Of a stretch of 12,251 nucleotides of DNA, positions 5,111 through 12,251 are shown one piece after another. Under the pieces are notes generated by a model. That model ran no database searches and was not told the DNA's origin. It worked only from the letters and a program-made list of their open reading frames with translations. Source of the stretch: Verrucomicrobiota bacterium (GTDB taxonomy: Bacteria; Verrucomicrobiota; Verrucomicrobiia; Limisphaerales; JAHEOI01). Every line of letters begins with the position of its first letter. Positions within the stretch are counted from its first letter, which is position 1. The stretch is from NCBI GenBank assembly GCA_018610125.1, contig JAHEOI010000270.1:1-12251 (forward strand), read 5' to 3'. Position numbers and translations under genes: made by a program.

Positions 5111-6507
5111 TTACTCGCCAGCTCTTGATCACTCACACAATAGAGTGTCTGATCGGTGCGGATCAGCAAGTCGCCCTGGGCCGGCACGACCGATGAACGA
5201 ACCCGCGAATCGCCCGGCTCGCCCATATCCGCGGTGTGCAACAGCTCAAACTCGTCACTCGCCTTCGTCACGAAGACCTTTCCTTTCCAATTGACGCAAT
5301 AAATCTTGCCATCCGCGCCCACGGGTGAACTCTCAAACTTGACCCGGCTATCAAATTCATGGGACCAAACAATCTCGCCGGTCTTCGGTTTCACGCAGGA
5401 AAGCGTCTTCTCATTACCAAACAAAACATAGAAGTAGCCTTTATAAAAGAGCGGCGTCGCGACATCGCTCGAGACCGGCCCTTCCGGCACGGCTTTTTCA
5501 TCAATCCATTCCACCGCTCCCGAAGGAGGCACATTGGGTGCTTCACTGACCCAGTCCACCGCCGAGTCATCCAAGATTCCTTCGCCGCCGGCCTTGATCG
5601 CATAAACCGGCTGGCGCTTCGGCGCGCAAACCAGGATCCGGCCTTTTCCCGCGACCGGTGACGGAACGAGTCGCCAATGGGTGATTCGCTTCGGATTCCA
5701 TGTCCCCCATCGCCACAGCTCCTTCCCTGTGTCGGGATCATGACCGCTCAACGCATCGCCTCCGGCGATCAAAATCTCGGATCGCCCTTGGTAAGTATGC
5801 GGGATCGGAGAGGTAAAGGCTTCTCGAGATTCTTGCACCGCTTTCGAGGGGCGAATATGACGCCAGAGCTCCTTGCCGGTCTTCGGATCCAACGCCAACA
5901 AATACGACTTGTTCGGCTTGTTCTTAAAGCCGTGGCCATTAACCGGGACATCCCGTTGAAGGACTTGAAGGTACAGCCTCCCGTCGTAAAGCAGCGGGCT
6001 GCTCGAGAAGGTCCAAAGAAAGGCGAATTCGCCATAATCTTTTTCGATGTTGCGCTTCCACAGCTCCTCACCGTTCAAATCATACGCCACCATGTCGCCG
6101 TTGCCGTAAAAAAAGATCACCCGTTTACCATCGGTGACCGGCGAGGGGGACGCATAGGTGTTCTGCTGGTTAGATCGTTGGCTCACGCCAAGATTGCTAA
6201 CAACGTCTTCCCACTTCTTCTCCCCGGTTTTCCGATCGAAACAGACCGCAAGCAACCGCTGGGTTTTGGGATGGGAGGAGCTGATAAAGACATAATCCTC
6301 CCAGACCACCGGCGTGGCCGCGGCCGGCCCCCGCATCTCCGCGGTCCATCGGACATTTTGATCCTTGGAAAACCGAGCGGGCAGCCCGCTTTCCGAGCTT
6401 GACCCGTTGTAATTCGGTCCCCGCCAATGCGGCCAATTCTCTGCGCCCCCGGCGGAAACCGAGAGCCCCAATGCGACGCCAATTAAGACACCGAAACGTT
6501 TGATCAT
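5107..6507 (-). CDS. Secreted PQQ-like beta-propeller protein
   Basis: A 466-residue protein with a Sec-type signal peptide (basic MIKR, hydrophobic FGVLIGVALGLSVSAGGA, cleavage probably before ENW). The mature part opens with WPHWRGPNYNGSS and carries repeated PQQ/pyrrolo-quinoline-type blades: LLAVCFDRKTGEKKWED, MVAYDLNGEELWKR, LLALDPKTGKELWRH, SGHDPDTGKELWRW, LSCVKPKTGEIVWSHEF. Such WRGPxxxG propellers are abundant in Planctomycetota and Verrucomicrobiota. Most have no known enzymatic activity, and BamB-like scaffolding is an alternative. The ATG at 6507 has the SD GGGGAG (complement of 6514-6519) 6 bases upstream. It is the first gene of an operon with the Nudix and tadA genes, and a predicted promoter lies about 70 bases upstream. 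The fold is secure and the role unknown. Confidence 0.9.
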   Translation of the reverse strand: MIKRFGVLIGVALGLSVSAGGAENWPHWRGPNYNGSSSESGLPARFSKDQNVRWTAEMRGPAAATPVVWEDYVFISSSHPKTQRLLAVCFDRKTGEKKWEDVVSNLGVSQRSNQQNTYASPSPVTDGKRVIFFYGNGDMVAYDLNGEELWKRNIEKDYGEFAFLWTFSSSPLLYDGRLYLQVLQRDVPVNGHGFKNKPNKSYLLALDPKTGKELWRHIRPSKAVQESREAFTSPIPHTYQGRSEILIAGGDALSGHDPDTGKELWRWGTWNPKRITHWRLVPSPVAGKGRILVCAPKRQPVYAIKAGGEGILDDSAVDWVSEAPNVPPSGAVEWIDEKAVPEGPVSSDVATPLFYKGYFYVLFGNEKTLSCVKPKTGEIVWSHEFDSRVKFESSPVGADGKIYCVNWKGKVFVTKASDEFELLHTADMGEPGDSRVRSSVVPAQGDLLIRTDQTLYCVSDQELASK

Positions 6508-6578
6508 ACCTATCTCCCCGTTAAAATGGTTTTCAACCTGAACCGGTTACACTCTGCTCAGATCCACTAGATTGCTCG

Positions 6579-6607
6579 AGTATCAAAACCGCACCGATTT
6601 GAGTCAA
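6579..6607 (-). promoter_or_regulatory. Predicted sigma-70-type promoter of the propeller-Nudix-tadA operon
   Basis: On the minus strand TTGACT (complement of 6602-6607), exactly 17 bases, then GATACT (complement of 6579-6584). The leader to the ATG at 6507 would be roughly 65 bases. Sequence-based prediction only. Confidence 0.55.
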
Positions 6608-6659
6608 GTTTTTCCCGTTGCGCCCGCCAAGAATTTCGGGCACAAGGAATCTGCGGCGG

Positions 6660-6791
6660 GGCGTTGAGAAGATGTCTCGTTTTCCCTTCCGCGAAGCGGA
6701 AAATCCGCGAGGCGTAGAGAGACAACCTTGAATGCAACCCAAGGCTTCGATGAGCCGCATGTCTAGAACAGTCTCCAGGCAACGCCTCGCT
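6660..6791 (-). repeat. Family B intergenic repeat, copy B2 (inverted)
   Basis: About 132 bp. Read on the minus strand it aligns end to end with 3990-4120: AGCGAGGCGTT, a TTGCATTCAAGGT core, TCTACGCCTCGC, GATTTTCCGCTTCGCGGAA, then a tail ending TTCTCAACGCC. The hairpin loop changes from TTT to TTC, with both stem arms kept. It fills most of the 328-base gap between the divergent propeller operon and eboE; apart from it and the operon promoter I see only a weak TTGTCG/TAAAAA pair (6797-6825) that might serve eboE. Confidence 0.75.
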
Positions 6792-6835
6792 AATCCTTGT
6801 CGTAAAGACGTAACGGGGTTAAAAAGCATGGTGGG

Positions 6836-8008
6836 ATGAAACTGAACAACGATCTCCATTTGGCGTATTGCACCAACATCCACCGAGGTGAGAGTTGGAG
6901 CGAAACATTCGCCGCTCTTGAAGAGAAGACCCTGGCGGTCAAGGAGCAGGTCTGTCCCGAAGGGCCCTACGCCATCGGGCTGCGCTTAAGTGATCAAGCC
7001 TCCCGAGAGCTTAGTGAGCCCGCATCTTTGAGCGCTTTCCAAGATTGGCTGGCTCGAAACCATTGCTATATCTTCACTATTAATGGCTTTCCCTTCGGTC
7101 GATTTCATGGCGACCGCGTCAAAGAGCAAGCCTATATCCCGGATTGGACCACCCAGGCTCGCGTTGATTACACAAAGCGCCTCTTTGACCTGTTGGCCCA
7201 ACTATTGCCTCCGGACGCGGAAGGGAGTGTCAGCACCGTCCCTTGCTCTTACAAGCCGTTCATAAAAAACCGAGACCAAGCTCGGGCCATGCGGGCCAAT
7301 CTGTGGGACGTTGTCGAGCACATCGCTTATCTGAGCGATCATTCGGGACAGCACCTCCATCTCGGGCTGGAGCCGGAGCCCCTCTGTTATTTGGAAACCA
7401 GTCAAGAGACCATCGATTTCATCGAATCGATGCAACAAGAACGACCTGAAGATCCACGATTGAAGCGTCATCTCGGGGTCAATTACGACACCTGCCATCT
7501 GGCCGTGGAGTACGAAGAGCCGCAAGCCGCCATCAATCGTTTCAAGGAAGCGGGCATTCTCATCAGCAAGATTCACTTAAGCTCGGCGATCAAGGCACGC
7601 CCGACCGCCTCACTCTGTGAGGCCCTCCGCCCGTTTAGTCGGAGCAGCTACCTCCACCAAGTCATCGAGCGGCAATCCAATGGCGGGTTTCAACGGTTCC
7701 CGGATCTGCACGTCGCGCTGGAGCAGTTCGCCGAAAATCATGAGCCCAAACCCGAAGAATGGCGAATCCATTTCCATGTCCCCCTCCACTCACCGGCAAA
7801 CAGCGCGTTTGAGACCACTTCCGACCATATCTTAGGAGTCTTGGATCTGCTCAAGACGGAACCCGACCTTTGTTCTCACATCGAGATGGAAACCTACACC
7901 TGGGAGGTTTTGCCCTCCGAATTAAAGAGTCGCAACGTGGTCGAGCAACTGGTGGCCGAATACCAATGGACATTGGCGCGGATGCGACAACGGGGCCTGG
8001 TTCCGTGA
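6836..8008 (+). CDS. eboE: EboE-like TIM-barrel protein (xylose-isomerase-like fold)
   Basis: A 390-residue cytoplasmic protein of the AP-endonuclease-2/xylose-isomerase-like TIM-barrel superfamily. The N-terminus (LAYCTNIHRGESWSETFAAL), YAIGLRLSDQASREL, YIFTINGFPFGRFHGDRVKE and the C-terminal METYTWEVLP with EYQWTLARM match what I know of EboE. EboE belongs to the ebo cluster, which is linked to metabolite traffic (scytonemin precursor export in cyanobacteria). Likely metal-site residues are E179 (LGLEPEP), D218 and H221 (NYDTCHLAVE), H247 (KIHLSS), H312/H314 (HFHVPLH) and E350/E352 (HIEMETY). The ATG at 6836 has only an abutting GGTGGG and no spaced SD. eboC follows after 127 bases. Reaction and substrate are not established. 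It is unrelated in function to the xylA gene in this window. Confidence 0.85.
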   Translation: MKLNNDLHLAYCTNIHRGESWSETFAALEEKTLAVKEQVCPEGPYAIGLRLSDQASRELSEPASLSAFQDWLARNHCYIFTINGFPFGRFHGDRVKEQAYIPDWTTQARVDYTKRLFDLLAQLLPPDAEGSVSTVPCSYKPFIKNRDQARAMRANLWDVVEHIAYLSDHSGQHLHLGLEPEPLCYLETSQETIDFIESMQQERPEDPRLKRHLGVNYDTCHLAVEYEEPQAAINRFKEAGILISKIHLSSAIKARPTASLCEALRPFSRSSYLHQVIERQSNGGFQRFPDLHVALEQFAENHEPKPEEWRIHFHVPLHSPANSAFETTSDHILGVLDLLKTEPDLCSHIEMETYTWEVLPSELKSRNVVEQLVAEYQWTLARMRQRGLVP

Positions 8009-8035
8009 CGTTACCAAAACGTTTCTTCAAACCGA

Positions 8036-8059
8036 CCGGACAAACCGGGGTTTGGCCGG
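8036..8059 (+). other. Hairpin between eboE and eboC
   Basis: CCGGACAAAC (8036-8045) pairs with GTTTGGCCGG (8050-8059) over nine of ten positions around a 4-base loop. No T-run follows, so it is not a classical intrinsic terminator. It could stabilise the 3' end of the eboE message or attenuate transcription into eboC. Confidence 0.4.
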
Positions 8060-8135
8060 CATAAGACTTGGATTGACAGCGCTCGCCCCCCAAACCACGC
8101 TTCGCTAAAATGATCCCCGTCAACGGCTATCGAGC

Positions 8136-9026
8136 ATGGTAACCACTGAAAACGCGACGGATCGGAAACCGGGAACCTGGCAAAGCCTGCTGATCCTGGG
8201 AAGGACTTCCAACCTACCGACCGTTTGGTCCAATTGCTTGGCGGCGTGGCTGATCGCGGGCGGAGGTCCCCTCAATCCATTTGTCCTCCTTTGCGTCGGC
8301 GCCACTTTCCTTTATCTCGGGGGAATGTTTCTGAACGACGCCTTTGACGAGCCGTTTGACCGTGCTTATCGCCGTGAGCGGCCGATCCCTGCCGGCGCCA
8401 TCAGCAGTCAAGCAGTCTGGGGCATCGGCGGGGGATTGCTTTTGCTCGGGATCGCCGCGCTTTTTTATCTCGGTCGAACGACCGGCATTCTCGGTCTCGT
8501 TTTGATGGCGTGCATCGTCCTCTATGACGCGGTCCACAAATCGATCTCATTCGCTCCGGTGATCATTGCGGCCTGCCGATTTCTGCTCTACTTGGTCGCC
8601 GGATCGGTGGCGGCCGTCCCCTTGACCGAAAACGGGATTGTCGTCTGGGCCGGCGTTGTCCTGGCAGCTTATGTCGTCGGACTCAGCTACCTGGCGCGAC
8701 GGGAGAGCATGCCCGGACCCATGCAATATGGCCCTTTGGTATTACTGGCCACCCCCTTTCTATTGGTCTGGATTATTAACGGCACCAGCGTTTTCGTGCC
8801 GACGCTCCTGCTCTCGGTTCTCTTGCTCGCTTGGATCGTTCGATGCTTGCGATTCACACTCGGCCGGGAAACACCTCGAATCGGACAGACAGTTGCCGGG
8901 CTCTTGGCGGGCATCACGCTCGTGGACGCGCTCATTGTGGTGGGAGCCAACGCCGGTCTGACACCGGTTTTCCCGGGACTCTTTCTTATCGCGCTCCTAT
9001 TTCAACGTTATGTGCCCGCCACGTGA
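8136..9026 (+). CDS. eboC: EboC-like UbiA-family prenyltransferase
   Basis: A 296-residue polytopic membrane protein with about eight or nine hydrophobic segments (from about 32-41 through 275-289). The first UbiA Asp-rich motif is intact in FLNDAFDEPFDRAYRRERPI (residues about 66-84). TSNLPTVWSN near residue 25 and LYDAVHK near 130 also fit EboC. The second Asp-rich motif that canonical UbiA enzymes use for Mg-diphosphate binding is not recognisable: the expected loop reads SYLARRESMPGPMQYGP. Canonical UbiA enzymes transfer prenyl groups to aromatic acceptors in the membrane; EboC's substrate is unknown. The ATG at 8136 has no good SD. The upstream eboE supports the EboC assignment over a menaquinone or ubiquinone role. 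It ends convergently with the YaeQ-like gene, 48 bases away. Confidence 0.8.
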   Translation: MVTTENATDRKPGTWQSLLILGRTSNLPTVWSNCLAAWLIAGGGPLNPFVLLCVGATFLYLGGMFLNDAFDEPFDRAYRRERPIPAGAISSQAVWGIGGGLLLLGIAALFYLGRTTGILGLVLMACIVLYDAVHKSISFAPVIIAACRFLLYLVAGSVAAVPLTENGIVVWAGVVLAAYVVGLSYLARRESMPGPMQYGPLVLLATPFLLVWIINGTSVFVPTLLLSVLLLAWIVRCLRFTLGRETPRIGQTVAGLLAGITLVDALIVVGANAGLTPVFPGLFLIALLFQRYVPAT

Positions 9027-9035
9027 GCCAATGGA

Positions 9036-9060
9036 TCCCTTATCAGGGAACAAACGCTCC
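9036..9060 (+). repeat. Family A intergenic repeat, copy A6 (short)
   Basis: TCCCT-TATC-AGGGA (9036-9049) is a perfect 5-bp mini-hairpin with the CCCTTATCAGGGA form of the family A core, followed by ACAAACGCTCCC. It lies in the 48-base gap between the convergent eboC and YaeQ-like genes and might help end transcription, although no T-run follows. Confidence 0.45.
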
Positions 9061-9074
9061 CTTCCTTCCTATCG

Positions 9075-9620
9075 CTAAATCGAAATGACCTTGTAAGGGA
9101 AATCGAACCAAAGCCCATTCATGTCGAATTGCACATGCGCGATCTCGCTGACATCGCCGACCCAATGAATATGGTTGTTGCCTTCAAGCAAACGACTCAT
9201 CTCCTCGATCATCTCGCTGTCGAAGCCGAGGATATTGAATCGACCGCGCCTTAAGTTGGCTTTGGCAATATCGGCACGCAACAATTCGGCTTCTTCAAAG
9301 GAGCCGCGTAAAATCCATAGCTCGGCACGGGGCAATTTAGCCCGCAATTTGTCCAGCTTTTTCAAGGAACATTCGCCACACTCGGCCCAAAAACGCGGCA
9401 CAAGGGCATAATCGAGCTGAACAAGATCGGGCATGAATGGGATCGTCTCCTGGCGCAGGTTGACTTGAAGCTGTAACCCGTCTCGGAAAAAGACCAAGAA
9501 TCCCAGCACGCGAAGCAAAATCGGCACTTCGGTCTCCTCATAGCGACGACCCACAATCAATTTGTCGGGCAATCGCCGATGCCGAGAATCCTCGCTTTCC
9601 AGGCTAAACCGATATCGCAT
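9075..9620 (-). CDS. YaeQ-like protein (PD-(D/E)XK-related fold)
   Basis: 181 residues with no signal peptide or membrane segment. LLRVLGFLVFFRDGLQL, then PDLVQLD (D65), then FWAECG (E80), followed by KKLDKLRAKLPRAELWIL, match the order of YaeQ proteins (EPD...WIELG...KA...). YaeQ adopts a variant restriction-endonuclease-like fold, but no nuclease activity is established for it. The YaeQ match is by motif and not strong; the N-terminal strands (MRYRFSLESEDSRHRRLPDK) also fit loosely. The ATG at 9620 lies 9 bases after the L,D-transpeptidase stop codon, without a clear SD, so the two genes are probably co-transcribed and translationally linked. Confidence 0.5.
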   Translation of the reverse strand: MRYRFSLESEDSRHRRLPDKLIVGRRYEETEVPILLRVLGFLVFFRDGLQLQVNLRQETIPFMPDLVQLDYALVPRFWAECGECSLKKLDKLRAKLPRAELWILRGSFEEAELLRADIAKANLRRGRFNILGFDSEMIEEMSRLLEGNNHIHWVGDVSEIAHVQFDMNGLWFDFPYKVISI

Positions 9621-9629
9621 AGCTAGATT

Positions 9630-10841
9630 CTATGGTTCGACATAAACCGGGATATCCGGCTCGACCAGACGAAGCAGAAACTCGGCGTTCCAATTGGCCA
9701 AGCGGAAGCATCCATGCGATTCGGTACGCCCGACGTTCTCGGGACGGGGAGTGCCATGAATCCCATAACCGGGCCGATCCAAGCCGATCCAAGCAGTCCC
9801 GACCGGATTATTCGGTCCGGGAGGAATCATCAGGACCCGGTCGAGCTTCCGGGCTTCCGGTGATTCCGGAAATACCTCCGGATCAAAGCGGTAATTCGGA
9901 TTTTCGACGACCACTTCGACCTGGAGCTTCCCCACAGGCCTGTCTTGGGCACGGCGACCGATACTGCACGGAAAATGGGCCAGCAATCGACCGCTTTCAC
10001 TGCGTGCCTGCAATGTTTTTTTGCCGAGCTTGATCCGAAGAAAGCCGGCTTTCGCCTCGACCGAAGGATCCTCGACATTCGGAATCCGGATCGACGCACC
10101 GGGCTCCACGGCATCCCATTCGATATCGGGATTCACCGTTTTGACCAGGCCGGTTGTCGCCCGCCCTTTTTCAGCCACCAGCTCCAAAATTGACTCGTAC
10201 CCCAAATATTCCTGTTTCGACTTCCCCACCCAAGTCGAGCTGACCGAGGTCAAGCCGCCGAGATCGGTCCGTGTGACGGTATACTTCCGCCATACCGGAT
10301 CACTGACTTGAAGCCGTTTTTGAGTCACTCGATCCAATTCGGCCGTGACTCCCAACCGCTCTCGAAATTGAAAGGCTTCGACAGCGCACTTCGTGTGCGC
10401 TCCCCAATACCCATCGATGGGCCCCGGTGAAATCCCCTCTCGTGCCAACGCCACTTGACACCGAATAATCCTTTTCCGCTTCGAGGATAAGAGGGCTCCC
10501 TCTTCCGTCTCCGATGATTGATCCTCCGTAGGCGCTTGCTCATCCGGCTTCGCTTGCTTACGGCTCCCGGAATCGGCTTCCTGCAATTGAGAATTCGAAA
10601 CGGAGGCCGTTGAAACACTCCCTACGTCAATACTGAGAGGTGGATTATCGTGCCGCGCCTCCTCTTGGAGCTGCACTTCCCCGCCGGCCCAAACGAGCCA
10701 GCCGAGAAAGCCGGCCAACATCAAGGCGAGCCCCCAATACACAACGCCCCATTCAAGAGAGGCATTGTTCTTTGAAGACCCGCCTCGTTTACGGCCGCTC
10801 TTGGAGGCACGACGACCTCCCTGGTGTCGGCGGCGTGTCAT
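9630..10841 (-). CDS. Membrane-anchored L,D-transpeptidase with PG-binding and LysM-like modules
   Basis: A 403-residue envelope protein. Residues 1-30 are basic and cytoplasmic (RRRHQGGRRASKSGRKRGG), and residues about 31-53 form one membrane anchor. A Ser/Gln/Glu-rich linker follows to about 120. PG_binding_1 lies at about 125-177 (GPIDGYWGAHTKCAVEAFQ), a LysM-like stretch at about 187-255 (NPDIEWDAVEPGASIRIP), and the YkuD catalytic domain at about 265-402. The catalytic residues are clear: H362 in GIHGTP, and H376 and C378 in ESHGCFRLAN. It should form 3-3 peptidoglycan cross-links or attach proteins or D-amino acids to the wall, acting in the periplasm. It lies 20 bases after the aldo/keto reductase stop and 9 bases before the YaeQ-like gene, in one operon. 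The ATG at 10841 has no obvious SD. Confidence 0.92.
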   Translation of the reverse strand: MTRRRHQGGRRASKSGRKRGGSSKNNASLEWGVVYWGLALMLAGFLGWLVWAGGEVQLQEEARHDNPPLSIDVGSVSTASVSNSQLQEADSGSRKQAKPDEQAPTEDQSSETEEGALLSSKRKRIIRCQVALAREGISPGPIDGYWGAHTKCAVEAFQFRERLGVTAELDRVTQKRLQVSDPVWRKYTVTRTDLGGLTSVSSTWVGKSKQEYLGYESILELVAEKGRATTGLVKTVNPDIEWDAVEPGASIRIPNVEDPSVEAKAGFLRIKLGKKTLQARSESGRLLAHFPCSIGRRAQDRPVGKLQVEVVVENPNYRFDPEVFPESPEARKLDRVLMIPPGPNNPVGTAWIGLDRPGYGIHGTPRPENVGRTESHGCFRLANWNAEFLLRLVEPDIPVYVEP

Positions 10842-10861
10842 TCAGAATGAGATCGTCGCCT

Positions 10862-11968
10862 TTACCGCTCGACAGTCGCCCGTTCCATCGTCCCCTTGTA
10901 CTTGGCAGGCTCTTCCTCGACGCCAAAATTCCGGGAATAGAGCTCGGCCACTCGATCGAGCTCCTCCTTTGAGAGTGCCGGCTTATCGGGTGCCGCAGCA
11001 AATTCATTGATCTGACTCTCATCATAAATATTGGGCAGGCAGGAAGCGACGGTCGGCTCAGCCAGCAGCCAGAGCAATGCCGCCTGACCCAACGTGCGCC
11101 CGCTCTCCTGGCCGGTCAGGAATTCCAATGTCCGAATCTTCTTTAGCCCGTTAATCAGCCAGGATCGTGGTCGGTGCGCGCGATGGTCTCCCGGAGGAAA
11201 GACCGTATCCTCGGTGTAATGCCCTTCGAGCATCCCGGAACTATGGGTCACCCGGATTAAGAAATTGGTGTCCAACTGAGGCTCGATCTCCATTTGCCCA
11301 TGCTTCAGCTCGGGCAGGTCATCGACAGTGGCCTCGGGAGAAGAGAGCTTGGCATAAGTGGCGGCATGCAGCCGGCTGCCCGGGTACTGCTCCAACATAT
11401 TGTAAATATGCTGCAGCACAGTCGGATTACGTTGTTGGATGCAATCGACGCCTTCGTAAAGCCAACCGATTGCCGGCCCAAGCGCGGCACCATAATACCG
11501 AAGCTTCCCCTCCTGCTGCAGCGCAGCCAGCGTTTCCCAAATCGCGTCATCGTCAACATGCGGATGGCGAATATTGTGAAGCTGCAAGAGATCGATGTAA
11601 TCGGTGTTGAGCCGCCGAAGGCATTGCTCCACCGCATACCGAATGAACTGCGGCGAGAAATTCTGTGGCAGCTCACGCTGTCCCCGTTGTTGACTCTCGT
11701 TGGAATAGAAATCGTATCCGATCTTGGTCGCGATGACGATTTGGTCCCGCTGATGGGGAAACGCCTTTGCCAATAGCTCTTCGCTCCGGCCATTACCGTA
11801 CGTGTCGGCCGCATCAAAGAGATTGACCCCTTGGTCAAAGGCCTTCTGCATGAGATCCACAGCCTCACCGTCGGTAAATTTCCCCCACCATCCAGTCGAC
11901 ACCGTCCAAAGTCCAAAGCCCACCTCAGAAACACTCAAGTCTGTCTTGCGAATGGTGCGATATTTCAT
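10862..11968 (-). CDS. Aldo/keto reductase
   Basis: A 368-residue cytoplasmic NAD(P)H-dependent oxidoreductase of the aldo/keto reductase TIM-barrel superfamily. The catalytic tetrad is D52 and Y57 (NLFDAADTYGNG), K82 (IATKIG) and H131 (LLQLHN). The N-terminus MKYRTIRKTDLSVSEVGFGL and the C-terminal LGQAALLWLLAEPTVASCLPNIY are typical of the family's larger, about 330-370 aa members. The substrate cannot be inferred. The ATG at 11968 has only a weak upstream GAG, and the start fits the family. It is the first gene of the operon that continues with the L,D-transpeptidase. The divergent EcsC-family gene begins 44 bases away, so the two promoters must overlap it or lie inside coding sequence. 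Confidence 0.93.
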   Translation of the reverse strand: MKYRTIRKTDLSVSEVGFGLWTVSTGWWGKFTDGEAVDLMQKAFDQGVNLFDAADTYGNGRSEELLAKAFPHQRDQIVIATKIGYDFYSNESQQRGQRELPQNFSPQFIRYAVEQCLRRLNTDYIDLLQLHNIRHPHVDDDAIWETLAALQQEGKLRYYGAALGPAIGWLYEGVDCIQQRNPTVLQHIYNMLEQYPGSRLHAATYAKLSSPEATVDDLPELKHGQMEIEPQLDTNFLIRVTHSSGMLEGHYTEDTVFPPGDHRAHRPRSWLINGLKKIRTLEFLTGQESGRTLGQAALLWLLAEPTVASCLPNIYDESQINEFAAAPDKPALSKEELDRVAELYSRNFGVEEEPAKYKGTMERATVER

Positions 11969-12012
11969 AACGTAACTCTATTCAGGAATGGAAATCTTGA
12001 AAATCAAATTCA

Positions 12013-12251
12013 ATGACAGCCAACCGAAGAGCTGAGCCATTTGAGGTTGAGGATGCGGACCGCCGGGACCTCATGCTGGCGAAGCGTTATCTTGAATCCC
12101 CGAGCTTCATCGCTCGAGCCGCCGATCGGGTAGGACGTCCCATTGAGGCCGGCATGAGGCGGCTTCCGGAGAATTGGCGAGGGACTGTCGACCTCGCCAT
12201 CCAGCGATCGCTCCGGCAAGCGCTCAACGTGGCCATCCAATCGCTCGGGGA
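12013..12251 (+). CDS. EcsC-family protein, N-terminal part
   Basis: The frame from ATG 12013 stays open to the last base, giving 79 residues of a protein that continues beyond the window. It reads MTANRRAEPFEVEDADRRDL, then MLAKRYLESPSFIARAADRV, GRPIEAGMRRLPENW and AIQRSLRQALNVAIQSLG. The run of YLExPSFxxxxAxxxGxPIExG, LPxxW and a helix with paired small residues is characteristic of EcsC-family N-termini. EcsC proteins are of poorly known function; in Bacillus ecsC lies beside an ABC transporter. No clear SD precedes this ATG. The gene is divergent from the aldo/keto reductase operon. Confidence 0.75.
   Translation, partial: MTANRRAEPFEVEDADRRDLMLAKRYLESPSFIARAADRVGRPIEAGMRRLPENWRGTVDLAIQRSLRQALNVAIQSLG

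Noticed and set aside
5677..6402. 241-codon open frame on the plus strand, opposite the propeller gene
   Set aside because: It is antisense to a clear protein with repeated propeller blades and has no recognisable domain or SD; open by GC-rich codon structure.
8073..8111. TTGACA with TAAAAT upstream of eboC
   Set aside because: The spacing is 27 bases, too long for a sigma-70 promoter.
11305..11934. 209-codon open frame on the minus strand within the aldo/keto reductase
   Set aside because: A shifted-frame shadow of the reductase with low-complexity composition.
12010..12240. 76-codon open frame on the minus strand at the window end
   Set aside because: It is antisense to the EcsC-family N-terminus, whose residues match that family.

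Overview
The window looks like bacterial chromosome of moderately high GC content, most likely Verrucomicrobiota or a relative. That placement is an inference: it rests on an EboE/EboC pair, a secreted PQQ-type propeller opening with WPHWRGPNYNG, an EcsC-family gene, a prenyltransferase-repeat protein and plain Shine-Dalgarno (SD) sites upstream of some genes. There is no rRNA, tRNA, CRISPR array, transposase or phage gene. Almost all the DNA is coding, and most of the unexplained structure is in the gaps between genes.

Layout. Positions 1-243 hold the 3' end of an alpha/alpha-toroid (prenyltransferase/terpene-cyclase repeat) gene. It converges on xylA (403-1737, minus), which has an intrinsic terminator and a good -35/-10 pair. 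Divergent from xylA is an orphan NarL/LuxR-type response regulator (2010-2657), followed by a PrcB-like lipoprotein (2868-3407) and a one-domain CBM48/AMPK-type glycan-binding protein (3683-3991). A minus-strand operon follows: secreted PQQ-like propeller, Nudix hydrolase and tRNA adenosine deaminase TadA (6507 down to 4144), with overlapping gene ends. On the plus strand come eboE (6836-8008) and eboC (8136-9026), two members of the ebo metabolite-traffic cluster. A second minus-strand operon then runs aldo/keto reductase, L,D-transpeptidase, YaeQ-like protein (11968 down to 9075). An EcsC-family gene starts at 12013 and leaves the window.

Two dispersed intergenic repeat families fill the gaps. 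Family A carries TCCCT-ATC-AGGGA mini-hairpins and/or GGAC(C/A)TCG hairpins followed by CCCTATCAG. It occurs at 244-394, 3413-3591 and 9036-9060. One copy forms the xylA terminator on the minus strand. Family B is about 131 bp, has AGCGAGGCGT/ACGCCTCGCT inverted ends and an attached TTCCGC-GCGGAA hairpin. It occurs at 3990-4120 and, inverted, at 6660-6791, and a shorter element at 1838-1896 shares its ends. These repeats and the reduced ebo pair are the most notable parts of the window.

The genes cover sugar metabolism (XylA, CBM48 protein), cell-envelope work (L,D-transpeptidase, PrcB-like lipoprotein, propeller), nucleotide and tRNA maintenance (Nudix, TadA) and the ebo-type pathway. They do not form one obvious shared pathway.
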